DNA of 64,000 bases from Camillea tinctor (taxonomy: Eukaryota > Ascomycota > Sordariomycetes > Xylariales > Xylariaceae), in the NCBI GenBank assembly GCA_022578605.1, contig MU394143.1, positions 62,001-126,000 of the forward strand. Reading direction: 5' to 3'. How positions within the stretch are numbered: position 1 is the stretch's first letter; each line of letters starts with the position of its first letter. Of the stretch, positions 44,571 to 57,396 are shown in pieces. Below the pieces are notes generated by a model. The model did not search any database. It was not told where the DNA came from and saw only the letters and a program-made list of their open reading frames with translations. The position numbers and the translations under genes were made by a program.

Positions 44571-47500
44571 GACGGACCTCCGGGCTAGCCGGGTTATGTG
44601 AGCTTCAAGTATTATGTTTTTTTTTGGCTATCTCTTCTGCAGTTTTTTTATCGGTCTTTTTTTTGGCTCTTGTTTCTTGTTACTGCTTGTTGATACTAAT
44701 GAAGGTGGTGGTGGTGGTAGACTTTTTTAGTTAGTTGTACTACCCAAACAAGTATGAGGTTATGTAGGTTAGGTACCTACTAGGTAGTTGAACATGAGAA
44801 TGGGTACAGCAGACGACAAATCAGTAAAGAAAGGAAAAAGTAAAATTGGAGAGAGGAAGAGTCAAGGGAAGAAGGAAAGAAAACGAAAAACGAAACAAAA
44901 GAAAAAGAAGAAAAAAGATTGGATAGAAAATGAGGAACGAATTTTGACGTGTAAGTGAGAGTGCGAGAGTGTGAATGCGAGTGTCCGAGTTTTTGAAGTC
45001 TAAGTTTTAAGTCTCAGTAACTCAAACTAGTAGTGGTGGCAGTGATGAGAGAGAAATGTCGGCATAGGTTAGAGAAATCGGAATCGGGAAGATAGGCGAG
45101 GGACGTTATAGAGTACGGATGTTAGTGTTAAGTAGGGTAGGTAAGTTAGGTAGGTTAGGTATTGGACGGAGGCATTGATATGGTGTATATTGTCATACGG
45201 TATGGTAGTATGCAAATATGGATGAAAATAAATAATAGGACGGATAGGTTTAAGAGAAACAAGCGTGGACTCGAGAACGGAAGAAAAAGGAGCAGGCAGT
45301 CAACATAATATCCATAATCTGATGCCAGACATATTACAATAACAACAACATAACGGACATACGATAGGTAACCAAAAGTTTATCTCATCGGGTTAGGTAC
45401 TTATAACATCAGAAGGGATGAACAGACAAGAAACACAGCCAGGCCAGGCTAGACTTGGGATAGGCTTGCGATAGGGATGGGATGGGGGATGGGATAGGTC
45501 AGGACAAGACGGAGCAGACATTAAAATAGATGGAGACCTACTGCTGCGGCCATATAACCTGCCTAGCTACTTACCTATCATTCCATAAACTACCAGGCTA
45601 GACCCATAGAGACGGAAATTCAGGGGGGAAATAAAAAAAGAATAAAGTAGGTAGGTATAAGAGAGAATAAAAAATTTTTAAAAATAATATCAAAAACTGA
45701 AAAAGGGTCAGTGCATCATCATTATTATCATCATCCATCATCATCCATCACAGATCATTTCTAGACTGCCAAGTGGTTTGCCTTGCTGTCTGTGTGTCAG
45801 TGACAACGTGTTGTTGGTGACATGGTACGCACGTTGGTCCAGTTTCTAAGTATGGTGTACCTCTAAGTAGGTAGGTAATCCTTTAGTTCCAGTTCCAGTT
45901 CCAGTTCTAGGTCCAAGTCCAGGGTCCCACGTAGTAACGTATGGGAGTAATGTAACCGGTAACTAGTAGTATGTAGGTAGGCAGGTAGGCAGGTAGGCTA
46001 GTAACTTGAAGGCTAGGAATATGTAAGGTTATGTAGTGTACTATGCCAAATGTCCTCGTCGGTTGCCAGGACGTAATTGTCGTAAAATGACGGGTAGCCA
46101 GGATTTTTGAAGTAGCTAAGGTTAGTCGGGACGGAGCGACGACTGGGGGATTGGGGGCTAAGCTAATGTTACGGAGAGAAGTTTAAGGTAGTTGAGCGAG
46201 GTATGGGTGTGTATGCACGTAATGTGTGCATATGTAGGTTACTTGTTTATGTAAGGTGGTTATATAGATGGATGTCTAAGACGAAAAATTCATAGAAGCT
46301 TTTTGATAAATAGAGAGATATAGAGAGAGAAAAAAAAACAGACAGACATATGGAAAGATACCAAGTAATACTTGGGAGGCCATAGAAGAACTGGAACAGA
46401 GGAAAAGAACGAGAAGAAATGCAAGAGACGGGATGACAGCATTCGATGCGCAACCCGTCATTCAATTGGAAGATACCCAGATCTTAGGTACCCTTAGGGT
46501 CTTGTAAAGTGTATCAAATCATGTGCCGCTCAATCGCAGCGTACATAAAACTACCTACCTCATAGGTAGAGGGAATGTGTGACCGACCCTAAACCAGGGT
46601 GGGTAAGACAAGGGAAACCTAAAAGCTTGCTACAAGAGCTCCCTCCCCTTTCCTTGTCACGTGGTTGGTCAAAACCGGTCCCAGACCCATCCAAGCAACC
46701 CATCAATCAATTCGGTCATAGCATGGATAAGTCCTGCCTCGTCGGGCATGTAAGATACGTCACCTGTGCTGAAACCTAACCTTCATGCTGCCTGCCCGCT
46801 TTCCTGCATAATTTTTATTTTCCCTTTTTTCATGTTGGTCCAACTTGACACACGTTCCGTAAAGACATAACCTACATAGGTAACTAACTACATATACTTA
46901 CTCTTACTTGCCTATCCACTAGTAGTGAAAGTACCCAATCAACCCAACTCAGCCGCCCTACTCAGTAAACGTCTTTTTTTATTATTATAGGGAAGGTTCA
47001 TGTAAATAGGCACTCAGGCACTTGCTTCCATCGGTACGTCCATATGTATAGTATTACGTATTATACTATGTCCCATCCCATACACATACGGATTACATAC
47101 AACATCCCATACAACCTAACCTAACCTAACCTTAATTTATTGCAGGGATTGCTTGCTTTTCGAATGTACCAAAATACATACTGCCTACTGCCTACTGCCT
47201 ACATAGCTATAAGTATTTATATAGTGTTATGTTCCTTTCAAACTCAACCTTTTCTCCAAGTAAGGAATACTAACACCTAGGTAACTTAGCAAATAGTAGC
47301 ATGTAAGTGCTTAGTCAGGTAATAAGTATACCTAGTAACATACATAGTGTAGGTACTATGGATCTGAGGTTCTAATATCTAGTCTACCGGCACATTCCGT
47401 ATTCATTACCATTGTATCAGTCTAACAACCGCTCACTTCCCTTATATGTTGTGTTAGGTACAAGTTTACTTTTTTCCTCTTTGGGGCAGTGTTCGTGCCC

Positions 47501-48831
47501 GCTTCCAAATTATTTTCTTCTCACTCTCTCCCTTTCTCTATTCTTCGCCTCTTCTCTTTTGGGTTTGGTGTTTCTATTTCCCCGTCACGCATTACCGCCC
47601 ACCATTTTTTCTTTTCTTTTGTTGCCAGACAGAAAACAAAAAGGAACTCAGCCACTCGCGAGCTTACTGTACTACAGTATAACAATAATACATTTATCAC
47701 CGAACTACGAACCTGATCCGAAACTCCGCTGCCCACCTCGGGACTAGCTAAGAATAACAATTCCATTTGTTTTTGTCTCTTGTACTGATCCTCTTAGGAA
47801 TCCCCCTCTCTTCATTCGGTTTCGGTTCTGCTTGCTTGCTTTTTGTTGGTTACCTGCTTGCTTTGCTTGACCAACTCGATCGAGCATGGTTGTGTCACGG
47901 ACTTCGCTTCCCAGTCACAAAATCCTACGTGGAATGGTTGGGTATTACGATATGTGTAAGAAGAAGAAAAAAAAAAGATGATGCGACGCCAGATATGATC
48001 TGTTGTTCGTTTTATTTTTATTCCCGAGTTACGAACGCGAGAGCGCGAGGGACACACACATACACACACACAATATCCTACGCTTTGGTTCTGCAGTTAC
48101 CTACTTACACCGGTTTCCTCTCGATTTCTTTTTTTTTTTTTTCTAACCTACATGTAATGTGTGCACGGCCAAATGCAACTGCATCTAGTATCGGTTGTGA
48201 TTATTGGTCAGCTTCTAGTTAAGGTCTTCGTCAGCGTGTCTCATGAAAATGAGCTAAGCTCATAGCAAAGCAAGGTAAGTTGCTGCTATTCTTACCTTGG
48301 TTGCCATGCAGAGCCTCTAACTTCGGCCGGGAGACAATAACCTAACCCCACTGATCTTGTTCTTCTCCTCCCCTCCCTTTCGTAGGCTGAACTCGACATG
48401 TACGTAGGACCCATGTCACAGGCTGGCAGGTGACAGCTAAATTACTCTTTGATTAGGCACATGTGAAGGATCTTGCCAAGTCATATTGGTTGGCTGACGG
48501 AGGCCCCAAAAAAGGTCCACGACCCCGTACCGTGGTTTTGTTCCACTGCTTACTTTGCAGTCCAGTCGTTGTTTTAGTCGTCGAGCCGAAATAAAAAAAT
48601 ATGGGTGTGTATGTACGTACGTAGGTATGTGTATGTGTATGTGTGTGCCAGGTAGATTTGTGGAAAACTCCTCGATTTAGAAATCGGCAGTTATATATAT
48701 TGCATACATTAGCCATTGCACCGGTCTATGTTATGCCCACAGTCTTCGGTGTTATATCCTTCCACTCCATATCTTTCTTGGCAGTTTTGACACACACGCG
48801 CATACACATATACTTATATACATACGTACAT

Positions 48832-48860
48832 ACTGACTGACTGACTGACTGACTGACTGA
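48832..48860. repeat. (ACTG)7 microsatellite
   Basis: Seven perfect ACTG units in noncoding DNA. Confidence 0.95.
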
Positions 48861-51259
48861 GACCAACTGACTCATCGAGAAACATCAAAGCTCACTTCCA
48901 GTTTATTGCAGTGTAGGTCTAAGCAATGCGATTAAATGGCACTGTGGCTACGAATTCATGTTCGCCCGGGCTTGTTCTCAGACGAATCTGACTACAACGC
49001 TAATATGTATGTTACTCATAACAGGATTAAGAGCCGTATTCTACGTATGTCCGGAAACCATCGGACAATTATACCCAAGTAAGTGTTAACAAAAGACATG
49101 ATATCGAAACACGGGGGATTATTGTGGCTTATGCCGTATGCAAGCCGTTAACGAGTTGCCTATCGTTGAAGAAATCACGTGTTATAGGTAGGTAGTCGGG
49201 TTTGGGCAGAGACAATAAATAATAAGTTGTCAAATGGCTCAAGTCGAGACTCAACGCAGCCGCCTCGTAAAAGATGCAGTGACACAGACACACACGCGCA
49301 CACACAGATGTAAAGATCGGGGCTTCGGACAAACCACGTACGATGGACTGCCCAAACTCACCGTTGAAAAAAAAAATTCAAACAATATGTTTCTTTCGGC
49401 CGAAGTTCACTTGAACGGGATCATGTTCCAGGCAGTCACGGAATATTTACGTCTTCACCCCCAACAACAATCACAATTCTATTATACTCTGTGGAGTGTT
49501 TTCCAAGTTTCTAGCATATTAGAGCGTCTGATATATAAATATTTAAACACAGTGCTCGCATTGTTGTCGAAAGGGTCATAGTTTTCTATAAATTTAAGGA
49601 ATCTGCCCCCTAGGGGATAAGAAGCCCAACAGTTTCTCAAACCATTGCACTCTAACTTAAGGATCAAGAGTATTTATATGTGTACCTAGGTAGGTACGGT
49701 ACCCAATAAAGAAATATGGCATAAGTGGTGTTTCCCTTACTTCACGGTATCAAAAACCAGACATGGTTTGTATCCAATATTTACTATCTAGAGGTAGAGT
49801 CCCATACATTATCTAGTATTCAGATACTTCATCAATAATTTCTTTGTGGTTCTCAAAAAGCTATCCTATCCCAACATCGGTACCTATCTAGCTTATTACT
49901 CATTCTGGGAAATAGCAGGATAAAGTCCCACAGGCACGAAATGAGAAGAACAATGTGTGTAATTACGGTTTTTTAAGAGAAAAGAAAAACAGATAAAGAA
50001 ATAAAAGAAAATGTTCTCTAAGTGGTACGTAATTATGAGTTGAATGTTACTACTAGGTGTTACAATACGAAAGAAAAAGAATTAGAGTAACTGAGGCTCC
50101 TAAGAGCACTGTCCACATCGAGCTCAGCTCGTGAGGACGAAACATATTACTGTGTAATAAATTGCGTGTATATTGATGAACCCGCCAGTCATCCTCTCCC
50201 ACTTACGCGACATTCGGTCATAAGTAGTTCTCTATATCAAGAAAGGGTGTTCACTTAATCAAAAACAAAAAACTACGAACTCGCAAGACAATAAATATAT
50301 AATAAATGCCTCTCTAGTATAAATATCATGACGCTCGCTCATTTTATCGCTGGAATTCTCGTAATTATTATTACCTACTTTACACTAAACTTCTAAGTAA
50401 CATACTCTCACTATTAGAAAACTCTATTATACACATTTCTTTTTTTTCGAGTCTGGAAAGTGGCTGTGGCCTATGGGTGTCAAGCTCAACATATCTGCAA
50501 CTACCCGCTAACAACGACAACTGCAACGTCAGCTCTTGGGTTTTATTTAATTCCATTTCTCCGAATCTATGCGAACACTAGCGCTATGTAGATTGGTCAG
50601 AAAGAATCTGAGACACGGGGTCACATGAGCATGAACCTTTTTCTAAAAGCAAGGATAGGATGCTATATTGAAGCCGTTCAAGCAGGGTTAACACTGGGAA
50701 CGGGGGTGAGAGGGTACAGAAGTGTGTATTATACCCTCGAACAAGCCATTCTGGCTAAAAAGAATTCTCCATATGGAATAACATGGCTAATGCTGGTACG
50801 ATATAACTACTTAACTAGATGCAAACACTCCATATGTGAGATCTCAGTGAAGATCGGAGATCGTGTGGTGAAGTCACCATCACGTTCTTTTCGTAGCCGA
50901 TTCAACAAAAATTGGAAATATATGGGCGCGTAATTCTATTAGTAGCAACGTAAAATGATACGAGTCTAGGTAGAGAATTCCATAGAAATTATTGAGACCG
51001 TTTGCCACGTGTAAAGCGATATTATTGGATAGCCGTAGAATTTGCTTTGGTTTCAGCTGTACAGCACGTTTACTCAAAATCATTATACTATCCTGACGGC
51101 CTAAAGGATAATGATCTCACTCTGGGGCGAAGCAAGTGTTACATCTATGGGGTTGAATTATTTCATATCCCATTTTAATAACGGCTTCGTATCGTATAGC
51201 CATCATTTATTCCCAACACTCTACCTACGCATGTGGAAACCTAGCTTCACTCCTCTGCC

Positions 51260-54200
51260 CTACGTCCCAAATTCCTCGATAACACTCTTCGGATCTGTGT
51301 ACTCCCCCACGCCGCGGAATGGAATCCCCTCGAGCTCGAAGCCTTCTGGCCCGCCTACCTTCAGTCCCTGGGGCGTCTTCCACAGCGGGTGCGACGGCAG
51401 CCCGATAACGCTGACGCGTAGGCCGTACCGCAGATCCTGCGACCCGATCGCCTCGCCATCCTGGCCCAGGATCGAGATCAGATCGGGCACGGTGCACACC
51501 ACCTCGCGCACTTCTTCGCTCCCCGAGGCGTCCGTGTACGCTGCGTATAGGTACTCGTTCTGGAAGGGGATGATCATGTGTCTCTCCTCCTTAGCACTGC
51601 CGCTGTTATCCCCGGGGCCGCGCTCGTCGTCCGAGAGTGGCGCGAGGAGCACGCTGCCCATCGTGTAGCCCTTCTTGATGTCACGGCGGACATCGATTAC
51701 CTTGCCCGTGAAGAGGAGACGACCGGCGTTTACGGCGAACTTGAGAGTGGTGGGTTAGTAATGGATCGTAGATAGGGGTTGGTTGAGAGAGAGAGGAAGG
51801 GGAAAGGAGAAGGAGAGAAAAGGGGGAATTCTTACGATAGCATCGACAAAGCTCGTCTTGAGTTTCCTCGCGAGGTGCACGGCTCGCCCGATATACCAGG
51901 CCTGCGAGATGGTGTTGGGGACACCCCATTTCTTGATGGCGTCTCCTTTTAACGGGGTCGCGCACACGGCACAGCCGAGGCCAAGCTCGACGGCTGTGGT
52001 TCGCAACATGGTCTCTGTTCGGATGGGCGACTCTGTGTTCTAGATGCGACGAGGTAAGCTACTACTTCGCTACTAGGTCAAAAGGGGACGGGGAGTGTAT
52101 ATACCATTATGACTGATGTGTTGCCTTTGGCATCCGAAATAGCACAGGGCGTGATGGGGTTGCCGTATATATAGAGCGTCGCTATAGTAGTATATAGTCA
52201 GTATACGTACTTATATCATGTGCGTCGAAGCTTACCGTGATACATCGTCGGGTATGCGCGTCCCATGGCATCCCCATCAATGACCGGTACATTATAGTGA
52301 ACACCAGTAGGAAAAGCACTCAGGCCATTTCCACCACCACTTTTTAGGAGTTAGTAAAGATGGGTTATTAGAAGGGGTGAAGGATGACAGCTCACATTTC
52401 ATCAGTGAACATGGCATCGAATCGATCATTACCCATGATCCTATTCACGGTATCGATGCCATTGATAATCTCCCTACCACCAGCCACTCTCTCGTTAATC
52501 ACACTAGGGGCGCCATACCAAGAGCCAAAGCAGACCAGGTCGGTATCTTTGACAGACTTGGGTTGTATTATTCGCATCTTGCCGGCACCGCCAGTGCGCA
52601 GGACTTCCAAGCAGCGGAGGAGTTCGTAATGTGTCGGGCCGCCTCCGCCGGTACCAAGTGCGCCTGCACCAGTGGCGATCATCTCAACATCAACCTCGGA
52701 GAGATACCATACCCCTTCTCTGACATCAGGACGATATGTCCCGAGGTCCACTTTCAGGGATGGCTTCGAAGTCGGCTCCAGCGCATCACTGACCTGTACC
52801 TTCTCGCCTTCTGGTTCGTCATCCTCCGCATTATCCATGTCACCTACGGTCTTGCTATCCGCGGCCTGAGGCTCGATATAATCCGGCGTTGCTAGCTTCC
52901 CGACGGCTTTGACCTGGATCCTAGTCGCCTTGTTTGTGACATACTGAAGGGGAATCTTATTGATATCCACGATCTTCACATCGTCGCGCGAAGCACCCTT
53001 CTGCACCGCCGCCTCGATCGCCTGCTGGCACGCATTCGCGAGCACGGCCTTCTCGTCAGCTCCCTCAAGCACGACGATCATGTCCACCTCACCCGACACT
53101 TTCGCGATAGCCGCCCCGACCGCGTTCGCTGCTCCGTGGTGGATCGGCCGCGTGCACTCGACCACGCCCTCGAGCTCCTGCGTGACGAGCAGTGAACCCC
53201 CACCCACGAGCAGTACGTGCACTGGAGCTGCGGAGACTTTCATAAGCTCCACAACATCCTCGATCATCTTCTTGATCTGGGCACGCGCGTCTTGGATTAC
53301 CTGAGCGGGCACATTCGCCGTCAGCGCGCGGTCACCCAGCTCCGCCTCCCCTGACGCTACTACCACGTCAGTTGTCGTCAGCGTCGACCCGCCGAACACG
53401 AGCGCAGATGAGGTCAGGTAATGGCCCACCGATCCCGGACCTACGGCCACCGCACCCGTCTCCGCATCCACGGACACCTTGCTTCCGCCGCCGAGCCCGA
53501 TAGACACCACCTCAGGCATCGAGAAGGCGGTTCGCACCCCACCCACCTCGATGAATCCGGGGGCTTGACGGGGAAACCCCGAGGGCAAGAGAGCGCACAC
53601 ATCCGTCGTGGTTCCACCTATGTCGACGACGAGAACTTGCGGGGGCTCCTGGTGCTCCTCAGCTGGGGTAGCTTCAGTAGATGCAACCAGAACCTTCGGT
53701 TTATCCAGGCCAGCGAGGAACGCCGCCCCCGTCATGCTGTTGGTAGGGCCGCTCGCGAATGTCTTGATAGGAAACTCAGCCGCGCCTTCGGCATCTATCA
53801 GCGTGCCATCGTTCTGCGATAGGTATAGGGGTGCATCGAGCTTCAGCCTGGACATCGCGCGCCTGAACCCGCGGATCGTCCTCCTCGCCGTCCTCAAGAT
53901 CGACGCATTGAGTATCGTCGCGTTCTCTCGCTCCACGAGCCCCGGTGCCCCGATATCATGCGAGCACACGACGTCTAGTTCAGGAGCTTCCTCAAGCATG
54001 ATTCGCTTCGCCGTCTCCTCGTGCACGCCTGCGTGGTCGAGGGGCGAGAATACACCAACGACTGTAACAGATGGAGTCAGTAATTGCCATGTTAAATAGC
54101 CAATTCACCTTTCCAGACTGTGTCTCAGGAGGGGGGGTGATCAAAGGTGAATACGCTTAGTCATGTTAAATAGCTCTCGCTGCCAAGAAAGTCTGAAAAG

Positions 54201-54786
54201 GGGGAAGAAAAGACTCCAGAAATTACTCACGTGCGACGGCGCGCACACCAGAGTCGCGGATCTTCGCCGCCGCCTCGCGCACCTGGTCCTCGCTAAGGCG
54301 CGCAATCTCGCGACCGTCGATCTCGAGCCCCCCGTCGAGGTAGTGCGCGCCGCCGTCGACGATGCGCCGCAGCCCGACGGGGAAGTCCGAGAACGGCGGG
54401 ATGGTGCGGGTGAAGGGGCCGCAGAGGCGCACGACGGCGACACGGGCTAGGCGCCGGGCATCCGCCTCGACGAGCGCGTTGATGAAGTGCGTGGTCCCGA
54501 TGGTGACGCTCAGGACGCGCCGGGCGTCGACACCGGACGCCGTGAGTACGGCGGCGATGGCCTCCTCGATGCCGGAGGTGATGTCCGGCGTGGTGGAGGC
54601 TTTATGGCTGGCGAGGACGCCGCGGCCGGGCGAGTCGAGGGCTGTGATGTCGAGGATGGCGGCGTCGGTGTTGGTGCCGCCTACGTCGACGCCGATGCGA
54701 TACATGCCAGTCATGACTGCGGAGCGGGGAGGAGGAGAAGGGGAAGAAGAAGAGGATGGTTTATCGTGGGATTGTGCAGTGCCCAT
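51260..54786 (-). CDS. Hydantoinase A/oxoprolinase-DUF917 fusion enzyme
   Basis: Six exons, 54786-54231, 54061-52396, 52339-52236, 52181-52105, 52039-51836 and 51739-51260, with GT-AG introns and matching phases, give 1028 residues. The ATG at 54786 follows an in-frame TTG. Residues ~28-220 match the hydantoinase/oxoprolinase N-terminal domain with the nucleotide-binding loop GVDVGGTNTDAA (~32-43). Residues ~225-520 match the hydantoinase A domain with a second loop VVDIGGTTTDVCALL (~330-344), SGPTNSMTGA (~289-298) and HVLLVGGGS (~467-475). From ~637 (YLSEVDVEMIATGAGALGTGGGGP) to the end the protein matches DUF917. The family performs ATP-dependent opening of cyclic amides such as hydantoins or 5-oxoproline; the exact substrate cannot be read here. 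No signal peptide is seen, so it is probably cytosolic. It is divergent to the permease gene. Confidence 0.9.
54088..54174. repeat. Direct and inverted repeats inside hydantoinase intron 1
   Basis: Intron 1 (54062-54230, 169 bp) contains two copies of CATGTTAAATAGC (54088-54100 and 54162-54174). Between them lies an inverted repeat, ATTCACCTTT (54103-54112) with AAAGGTGAAT (54143-54152). The other introns of this gene are 54-96 bp. Confidence 0.8.
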
Positions 54787-55570
54787 ATCTCTCAACTTAC
54801 AGTCGCTTATGGTAACTCCTTAGTTGCCATTCTCGTAGGACCTTTCTTCGAACTGGAATCGTCTACCGCGACATTGAGTAAACTTATCTCTCTCATTAGC
54901 TCACCGGTTCATATCCATTACCTCCGATATTTATCGTGACTCCTCATCTCCATCTTTTACCCCCTTCCCCAGGGAGATCTATAACTTATGCTTATCGGAT
55001 CTAATCGTAATACGTAAGTAACATCGTGTGATGGACGCTCTAGAACATGATAGGTCGGACTAGTCCCGGTGGACTAGGCGTGGCCGGCAAGTCCCCCGCC
55101 TTCCGTTTACTTATCATGAGTAATATCGTCTCCCCCCGGTCATCTTCCCCGAGAACTTATCATGACTAGTTTACAGCTTGATTTAAGGCGAGTATTATAA
55201 AGCAAGAAGGGAAAATGGGAACCGGAGATGGATACGCTCGCTTTAATTACCCTTTTTTGAAAACTTACCACCTAGCTGGCTGGTATATGATCTATAGTCA
55301 GTTTAACTTAGATATGTTACCCACCCCTGAGCAATATCCTAAGAGAGACAGGGACGGGGACGGGGAGAGGAGTGGCAGGGGGCGTTTCTTATCTTTTGAT
55401 CTCATGTTTCTGTCCAATGTTGAAAGATAGGTAACTAGATAACTACGGTTGCACTATGGCTGGCCAGATCTGCGCTGCCACTAAGGATATATTGTTCGCA
55501 ATCCCCATGCAGTCAGCATGGCACGTCCTCGTTACTTGTCTCCTTTTCCATTCCCGCCCTCCGGTTCCCT
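54787..55570. promoter_or_regulatory. Shared divergent promoter with clustered GATA-factor sites
   Basis: The 784 bp between the start codons of the hydantoinase (minus) and permease (plus) genes contains CTTATC, the complement of GATAAG, at 54883, 54991, 55110, 55156 and 55388. Plus-strand HGATAR sites occur at 55048 (TGATAG), 55425 (AGATAG) and 55437 (AGATAA). Fungal GATA factors AreA/NIT2 bind such sites, often in pairs, to activate nitrogen-scavenging genes when preferred nitrogen is scarce. About two or three matches would be expected by chance. Co-regulation of both genes is an inference. Confidence 0.6.
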
Positions 55571-57396
55571 ATGATGGCGACCACGAGAAGTTGGATTAGG
55601 AAACTGGAGCTTCCTCATGTGCATGTGTCGAGATGGATAGTAAGTAAACTCATGCCTACCTATTTCCCCAGCGACTTCATATTCCCAGGGAGAGCAGCTA
55701 TTGATTGCCATAATAGAACGATGACATCCGTCCAATTGAGGCCGGCCGGCGCACGTGGCGCTTCCTCGACTTTCAGAATTACTGGTTGCTTATAAACTGC
55801 AATATCTCAACATATCTCACAGGCAGTGCTCTCATCCCCCTCGGTCTAACATGGTGGCAAGCCATGATATGTATTATTATCGGAAACCTCATCGCCATGG
55901 TAGCTACTGTGGTGAATTCACTTGCTGGTGCACATTATCATATTGGCTTCCCTGTCGTAAATCGCATGGTATGGGGAATGTACGGCTCGTATTTCGTCAT
56001 TTTGAATCGCATTTTCCTATCTTTGATCTGGTATGGTTTCCAAGCCTGGGTGGGGGGCGAGTGCATCTATACGATCTTGCTCTCCTTCGACCCTAAGCTC
56101 GAGACACACATACCAAACCATATGCCGGAAGATACGGGTATGACGACAGCTTCGTTCGTTGCATATATCATCTTCTGTGTCGTAAGTCTGCCGTTTGTAT
56201 GGATACAACCGCATCGCCTGCAGAAGTTCTTCTACGTCGCTTGTACCATCACGATCGTGTTTTTCTTCGTACTTCTGATATGGTCACTAGCAACCATGGA
56301 TGGATTTGGTGGTACGATAGTGGATGCTGTCGCGCTTCCAAGTACTGGTGGCCCCGAAAGCGTTGCTTGGTTGATGGTCTACGGTATCGTCAGCACTATT
56401 GGCAGCATTGCAGCGGGTATCCTGAACCAGAATGACTATGCACGTTTTGCAGCCGAGCCCCGTTACGCTATTTGGGGTCAGGCAATATCGTTTCCCTTCT
56501 ACGGTATACTGTGCTCTATGATCGGCATCATTGTCACGGCTGCCACGCAACAACGCTTTGGTGGCGAGGCCGTTTGGAACCCCCCAAATGTTCTACAAGA
56601 GATAATGGCACTGGATGACGACGGCTACGGCTCACGCACTCGTGCAGCGGTTTTCTTTGGTGCGCTCGCGCTCGTCGTGTCCCAGATTGGCGTTAACGTG
56701 CCTGGAAACGCACTGAGCGGCGGCTTTGATCTGGCTGCAGTTTCGCCACGTTGGATCAACATTCGACGTGGCTCTTATATCGTAGCAATCCTCAATCCGA
56801 TTGTCAACCCGTGGCGGCTAGTCAATACAGCAACCACGTTTCTCTCAGTCTTGTCCAGCTATAGCGTCTTCTTAGGTCCTATGACTGGGTTAATGGTGGC
56901 TAGCTACATCCTTGTAAGCCGATGGAAAGTGAATGTGGACGATTTGTATAGGGCAGACACAAGCAGCATATACTGGTTCACTTATGGTGTCAACTGGCGT
57001 GCTCCTATTGCTGTGAGTTTCAAGCTCTAATAACACACCGGCATAATAACTAACGAGAATTCATAGTGGCTAGCTGGGGCTGTCCCTTGTATGCCAGGCT
57101 TTGTTGCAGCAGTCAATACTTCAGTCTCTGTTCCGGATGGTCTCATTGAGCTATACTATCTCAGTTACCTCTACAGTTTCCTTGCAGCAGCAAGTGTCTA
57201 CTATGCGTTGCATCAAGTATTTCCTGATAAAGCCTTGGACCACTTCATCCAAGCAGCTCCATCATCGACTATCCTCCGTGCATCGTATCAAGAGAAATGG
57301 GATGAGTCTTTCGAGGGAGCAAGTTCTGGCAGCTCTAGTGGGCCTGATAGAAAACATATCGCCAATGAGGTGATTGTGCCAAGAGAGCGAGTTTGA
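55571..57396 (+). CDS. NCS1-family nucleobase/allantoin permease (Fur-like)
   Basis: Exons are 55571-55639, 55717-57012 and 57067-57396, with introns of 77 bp (GTAAGT...ATAATAG) and 54 bp (GTGAGT...TTCATAG), giving 564 residues. The short first exon restores the usual NCS1 opening: ...WIRKLELP, then SRWI/NDDIRPIEAGRRTW. About twelve membrane segments follow. Family motifs include STYLTGSALIPLGLTWWQA, HIGFPVVNRMVWGMYGSYF, IWYGFQAWVGG, a Pro/Asn-rich turn IVNPWRLVNTATTF, and a hydrophilic C-terminal tail. Known members import uracil, uridine, allantoin, uric acid or hydantoin together with protons across the plasma membrane. The pairing with a hydantoinase-like enzyme suggests a cyclic ureide or hydantoin-like substrate, but residues alone do not settle it. 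Two adjacent ATGs (55571 and 55574) begin the frame. Confidence 0.9.

Larger units (their letters stand above)
43487..51259. other. Gene-poor stretch of about 7.8 kb with simple repeats
   Basis: No convincing gene. The first kilobase is purine- and A-rich. GGTTAGGT/GGTCAGGT words (44160-44210), TGTAA pentamers (44221-44245), (GATCA)4 (44551-44570), AGTTCC hexamers (45887-45908), GTAGGCAG units (45974-46000), CTGCCTA units (47180-47203) and (ACTG)7 (48832-48860) occur. The longest open stretch (47767-48222) is hydrophobic, runs across T homopolymers and looks like chance. Confidence 0.6.

Noticed and set aside
47105..47130. CCTAACCTAACC block as a possible interstitial telomere
   Set aside because: The fungal telomere unit is TTAGGG; these units are TTAGG-type mixed with TAGGTA words and occur all over the window.
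47767..48222. 151-codon plus-strand frame with hydrophobic N-terminus
   Set aside because: Runs through T homopolymers and CA-type repeats with poor codon composition; likely chance.
50106..50150. Hairpin with GTCC/GGAC closing pairs, an inner CGAGC/GCTCG stem and a following GAAAC, reminiscent of a hammerhead ribozyme stem II
   Set aside because: The conserved CUGAUGA core is absent before the stem, and no stem I partner or cleavage site could be placed.
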